From JAFDZV01 sp035549015 (GTDB taxonomy: Bacteria; Bacteroidota; Ignavibacteria; OLB7), in NCBI GenBank assembly GCA_035549015.1, contig DASZRW010000090.1, positions 1-64,000 on the forward strand: 64,000 bases of DNA, read 5' to 3'. How positions within the stretch are numbered: position 1 is the first letter of the stretch; the number at the start of each line of letters is the position of its first letter. Position numbers and translations under genes: made by a program. Shown here one piece after another: positions 61,013 through 64,000 of this stretch. The notes beneath the pieces were generated by a model. The model saw nothing but the letters and a program-made list of their open reading frames with translations. It did no database searches and was not told where the DNA came from.

Positions 61013-61135
61013 GTTTCCCCATTCACAGACCCTCATCGACCCTCCTCCGCGAGCGGGACGTTCCCGCACAGAACGATCGCATGCTCTGTCCACTGCATGC
61101 AATCGGCACGCGTCTATTCCTCGTAGATCAATCTG

Positions 61136-61696
61136 ATGGCAGAAAACAGCAGATCAACCGATCGAACGATCGACGAATCGGCCTTGGTTGCGTTGTTGCG
61201 CGCACGTGACCGGAGCGCTGTCGCGATATTGTACGATCGCTATGCGCCGGCGTTGTACGGCGTGCTGGAGCGGCTGCTCCGCTCGCACGACCTGGCAGAG
61301 GACGCTCTTCAGGAGACGTTGGTAAAGGTTTGGGGGAGTTTTGAATCATACGATCCTGCAAAGGGACGGCTCTTTACATGGCTCGTTCGCGTTGCCAGGA
61401 ACATTGCCCTGGACATCTTCAAGTCCAGGGGTTATCGTAACATGTTGAAAAACCAAGAACTGGAGAGCCTCGTAGATGTTGTTGACCGTCAGTCGTCAGC
61501 AGGAGATGGCTCGGATCGTATTGGTCTGCGCGAGATCGTTCTCGCGCTCAAGCCGGAGCAGCAGGAGGTGATCGACCTGATCTACTTCCGTGGCTATACT
61601 CAGGATGAGGCATCGAAGGAGTTGGGTATCCCGCTGGGTACGGTGAAGACCAGGGTACGCTCGGCATTACTCACGATCAGAAAAATCTTCTCCTAA
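61136..61696 (+). CDS. ECF RNA polymerase sigma factor, 186 aa
   Basis: Region 2 is RDRSAVAILYDRYAPALYGVL through DLAEDALQETLVKVW and FTWLVRVARNIALD. Region 4 is ALKPEQQEVIDLIYFRGYTQDEASKELGIPLGTVKTRVR. The features match the SigK/RpoE-like groups controlled by RskA-type anti-sigma factors, and such a gene follows directly: the stop TAA overlaps the next ATG (TAATG). No ribosome site is obvious before ATG 61136. The promoters it recognises are unknown. Confidence 0.93.
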   Translation: MAENSRSTDRTIDESALVALLRARDRSAVAILYDRYAPALYGVLERLLRSHDLAEDALQETLVKVWGSFESYDPAKGRLFTWLVRVARNIALDIFKSRGYRNMLKNQELESLVDVVDRQSSAGDGSDRIGLREIVLALKPEQQEVIDLIYFRGYTQDEASKELGIPLGTVKTRVRSALLTIRKIFS

Positions 61697-62565
61697 TGGA
61701 TATCAACGAGTACATATCCTCCGGCATTCTGGAGCTCTATGTGGCCGGAGCGCTCTCCCCCCAGGAGGAGCAGGACGTTGAGCGACTGGCCGTGGCGCAC
61801 GAGGAGGTCCGCACCGAAATTGCCGCCATCGAAGAAGCCTTCGAGATGCTGGCCCGCAGCGAAGCCCGTGAGCCGGGCCCGCAGGTGCGCACGGTGATCC
61901 TGGAACGGATTGCCTCCATGGGATCCGCAGATGCAGGCGAGGAGCCGCAGGCAATCCCGGCCTTTCCTCCGGCGCCCGCTTCACCGGATCGATCCGGTGA
62001 AAGCGGAGGGGCAACGATTGTCGGAATTCCGTCACGCGTTCGCTACATGCTGGCGGCATCGATCGCGGTGGCGATCGTGAGCAGCGGCATAGCTGCATAC
62101 TTCGGCTATCGGTGGAACAGAGCGGAGAACGATCTCGCGGTTCTCACGCTCGAAAACGCCCATATGGCGCAGCAGGAAGGAGGGCTCAAGGCACGATTGA
62201 ACCAGGAGCAGGGATATGTGGCCGCATTGAAGGAGCCCGGTGCCGTGGTGGTGGAGATGAAGGGGCTGCCGATTGCGCCGGGAACGATTGCCACCGTTGT
62301 CTGGAACGCCTCCAGCCGGCAGCTTCGTCTGGATCGCGGAACGCTTCCTGCCGCTCCCGCCGGCAAACAGTACCAGTTATGGGCGCTGGCGGACGGCAGG
62401 CCGATCGATGCCGGCCTCGTGGTGGAGGGAGATGCCGGGCTGCAGCCGATGAAGCGGATCGAACGCGCGCAGGCATTCGCCATCACGCTGGAGCCGGCCG
62501 GTGGAAGCCCATCCCCCACGCTCGATGCCATGTACGTTATGGGAAAGGTTGGAACGAACGTCTGA
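61696..62565 (+). CDS. Anti-sigma factor, RskA type, 289 aa
   Basis: A membrane protein that should hold the sigma factor encoded just before it. The N-terminal cytoplasmic part (residues 1-110) begins INEYISSGILELYVAGALSPQEEQ, the anti-sigma helical domain. One transmembrane segment follows (YMLAASIAVAIVSSG, about 116-136). The periplasmic RskA domain has LPAAPAGKQYQLWALADG and ITLEPAGGSPSPT, the usual hallmark. Release is expected by regulated proteolysis, as for RskA, but the signal is unknown. ATG overlaps the sigma stop. Confidence 0.92.
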   Translation: MDINEYISSGILELYVAGALSPQEEQDVERLAVAHEEVRTEIAAIEEAFEMLARSEAREPGPQVRTVILERIASMGSADAGEEPQAIPAFPPAPASPDRSGESGGATIVGIPSRVRYMLAASIAVAIVSSGIAAYFGYRWNRAENDLAVLTLENAHMAQQEGGLKARLNQEQGYVAALKEPGAVVVEMKGLPIAPGTIATVVWNASSRQLRLDRGTLPAAPAGKQYQLWALADGRPIDAGLVVEGDAGLQPMKRIERAQAFAITLEPAGGSPSPTLDAMYVMGKVGTNV

Positions 62566-62690
62566 GGGTGCCCAGGAGAGGGGGCCGGCGGAGCACCTGG
62601 TTGCAGCATGCGGGCGGGCCGGGCCAGACGGTGCGGCGCTACCTGCAGAACGTGAGCTGGACGATTGCCGTGGCAGCCATATATGAGTAG

Positions 62691-62722
62691 AGGTGGACCG
62701 GATAACTCCGATCCACCTCTGC
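62691..62722. terminator. Hairpin between convergent genes
   Basis: A 13-base stem with one mismatch (62691-62703 with 62710-62722, outer arm AGAGGTGGA). It could end both the anti-sigma transcript and the convergent gene's transcript. T-tracts are poor on both sides. Confidence 0.45.
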
Positions 62723-62769
62723 CGTTGCGAGGATACCTGTTACTCACATCATCTGGTTCATCGCTAGGC

Positions 62770-64000
62770 TTACTTCGCAAGAGTCATGGTTTTTGTTTCA
62801 GAGAAACGGCCGGCGACCATGCGATAGAGGTACATGCCGTTCGGCAGGTCGCGTGCGTCGAAGACCACGGTGTGCGATCCTGCCGGCAGCGTCTCATCCA
62901 CGAGCGTCCGGACATTCTTTCCCGCAGCATCGAACACGTTCACGGTTGCATGCTGTTCCGTCGGGAGCGTGAAGCTGATGGTTGTTGAGCCGGAGAACGG
63001 ATTCGGAACGTTGGATCCAAGCTCGTAACCTGCCGTTGCGTCCGGTGAGGAAGGAGAGTTCGAGCCGAGCTTCATCATCTCCGGCTGCTCCGCTGCGTCA
63101 TGCCGCGGCGCGGTGCGCGAGCGCGTCACGATCACGACGTTCGTCTTGCGTCCGCCGGGCAGAGAATCGATCAGCGTGCGGATCACCATCTGCGCCTTTC
63201 CATCGTCATGCAGGGGAATCGAATCGCGACCGACAATCAGGTGATTGTTGAGCATCACGATACCCGTGCCGTTCAGGGCCGCATCCGTGACATCATCCGA
63301 GATGACGTGAGAGCTGGAATCACTGCTTACGATGCGTACCATCACGATCTCGCGATCGGCATTGCCGGCCGTATCAGCCATTCCCTTGTTCGCGACTCTC
63401 TTGCGCACCACGCAGTTGCTGCCGTGGCTTCCCAGCTGCAAGGCAACATGCTCGGAGTCCGTGCTCACCAGCACGTGGCACTCACCCTTCCCGTTCGGCT
63501 GCGCGGAAGTGCCGACCATGTTGATAACGACATTCCGTCCGGAGCGGCGCATGGCGGGATTCATCTTCTCCACATAGACATTCATCTCTCTGCCGTCGTT
63601 GAGGGACAGCAACGAATCGATCTGCTCGATGGAGGCGCCGGCGGAGTCGATCGAACGGCGCGCTTCCTCCAGCATCTTGGAGAGCCCGAGCGAGTCGCTC
63701 GTCATCATGATCCGGACCTTCGCAAGCTCTCCCTTCTTCCGCCGCACTTCCTTCATCGTCCGCTCCACCTCGGCGCGCACGTCACCGGCGTCGCTCTGGC
63801 GCAGATCCTCCGCAAGCTTCTTCAACTGCTGGCTTACCTCACCATTCTGCGGCATGCGCGAGATGATCGAATCCAGATGAATGCCATTGACGCGGCCCAT
63901 GGATCGGACAACGATGCGGCGCGTGCCGTTTGCGAGATTGGTGTCGATGATCCGCATCCGGAAGTTCTTGGAGCTGAGCGCCTCCTTCGGGGTGTCGTGA
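62770..64000 (-). CDS. Secreted T9SS protein, 3' part (cut by the window end)
   Basis: The reading frame is open without a stop from the right edge, so the ATG at 63957 is probably internal and the true start lies outside. The visible 409 codons include a coiled-coil-like helical stretch (SQQLKKLAEDLRQSDAGD, MKEVRRKKGELAKV) and beta-rich parts. It closes with a clear T9SS sorting domain: YELGSNVPNPFSGSTTISF, VNVFDAAGKNVRTL, LPNGMYLYRMVAGRFSE and a final lysine. The product should be a surface or secreted protein. It converges on the sigma/anti-sigma pair. Confidence 0.85.
   Translation of the reverse strand, partial: HDTPKEALSSKNFRMRIIDTNLANGTRRIVVRSMGRVNGIHLDSIISRMPQNGEVSQQLKKLAEDLRQSDAGDVRAEVERTMKEVRRKKGELAKVRIMMTSDSLGLSKMLEEARRSIDSAGASIEQIDSLLSLNDGREMNVYVEKMNPAMRRSGRNVVINMVGTSAQPNGKGECHVLVSTDSEHVALQLGSHGSNCVVRKRVANKGMADTAGNADREIVMVRIVSSDSSSHVISDDVTDAALNGTGIVMLNNHLIVGRDSIPLHDDGKAQMVIRTLIDSLPGGRKTNVVIVTRSRTAPRHDAAEQPEMMKLGSNSPSSPDATAGYELGSNVPNPFSGSTTISFTLPTEQHATVNVFDAAGKNVRTLVDETLPAGSHTVVFDARDLPNGMYLYRMVAGRFSETKTMTLAK

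Overview
The window is ordinary chromosomal DNA from a GC-rich Gram-negative bacterium of the Bacteroidota/Chlorobiota group, most like the Ignavibacteria or Kapabacteria branch. Three things point there. Several large secreted proteins end in type IX secretion (T9SS) sorting domains (PNP motifs such as NKPNPFNPTT). Several genes are preceded by the Bacteroidota-type promoter (TTG, 20-21 bases, TAnnTTTG). The outer envelope shows lipoboxes, a C-terminal beta-barrel and LolD. The lineage is inferred from these traits, not from a database match. No rRNA, tRNA, CRISPR array, insertion sequence or prophage gene was seen.

Layout. 1-8.4 kb: the tail of a surface protein, a membrane protein with a lipoprotein, glmS on the minus strand, a large ATPase with a C-terminal DNA-binding region, and a small zinc ribbon. 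8.5-22.6 kb: four large T9SS-type surface proteins, two of them paralogues sharing an IgGFc-binding-like N-terminal region, with an orphan lolD between them. 22.8-36.7 kb, plus strand: rimP-nusA-infB-rbfA-truB-ribF, rpsO, pnp, guaA and pepA, i.e. transcription, ribosome assembly and RNA turnover. The rimP leader carries a strong promoter followed at once by a terminator-like hairpin.

36.7-37.2 kb has no gene and carries a cluster of DnaA boxes beside AT-rich DNA, a candidate replication origin. It is followed by hsp20 (with a sigma-54-like promoter) and dnaK. A minus-strand operon (DUF1573-like, thioredoxin-fold, lipoprotein) lies at 39.8-41.1 kb. mnmE and mnmG follow, and mnmG is bracketed by two near-consensus parS centromere sites about 1.9 kb apart. 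DnaA boxes and parS sites within 8 kb, next to mnmE/mnmG (gidA), make this the most notable part of the window.

45-64 kb: a sugar-nucleotide reductase, a PhnP-like hydrolase, an envelope group (Fn3-like secreted protein, TPR protein, beta-barrel, SPOR protein), sbcD-sbcC, a HAD hydrolase, an ECF sigma factor with its RskA-type anti-sigma factor, and a T9SS protein cut by the window end.
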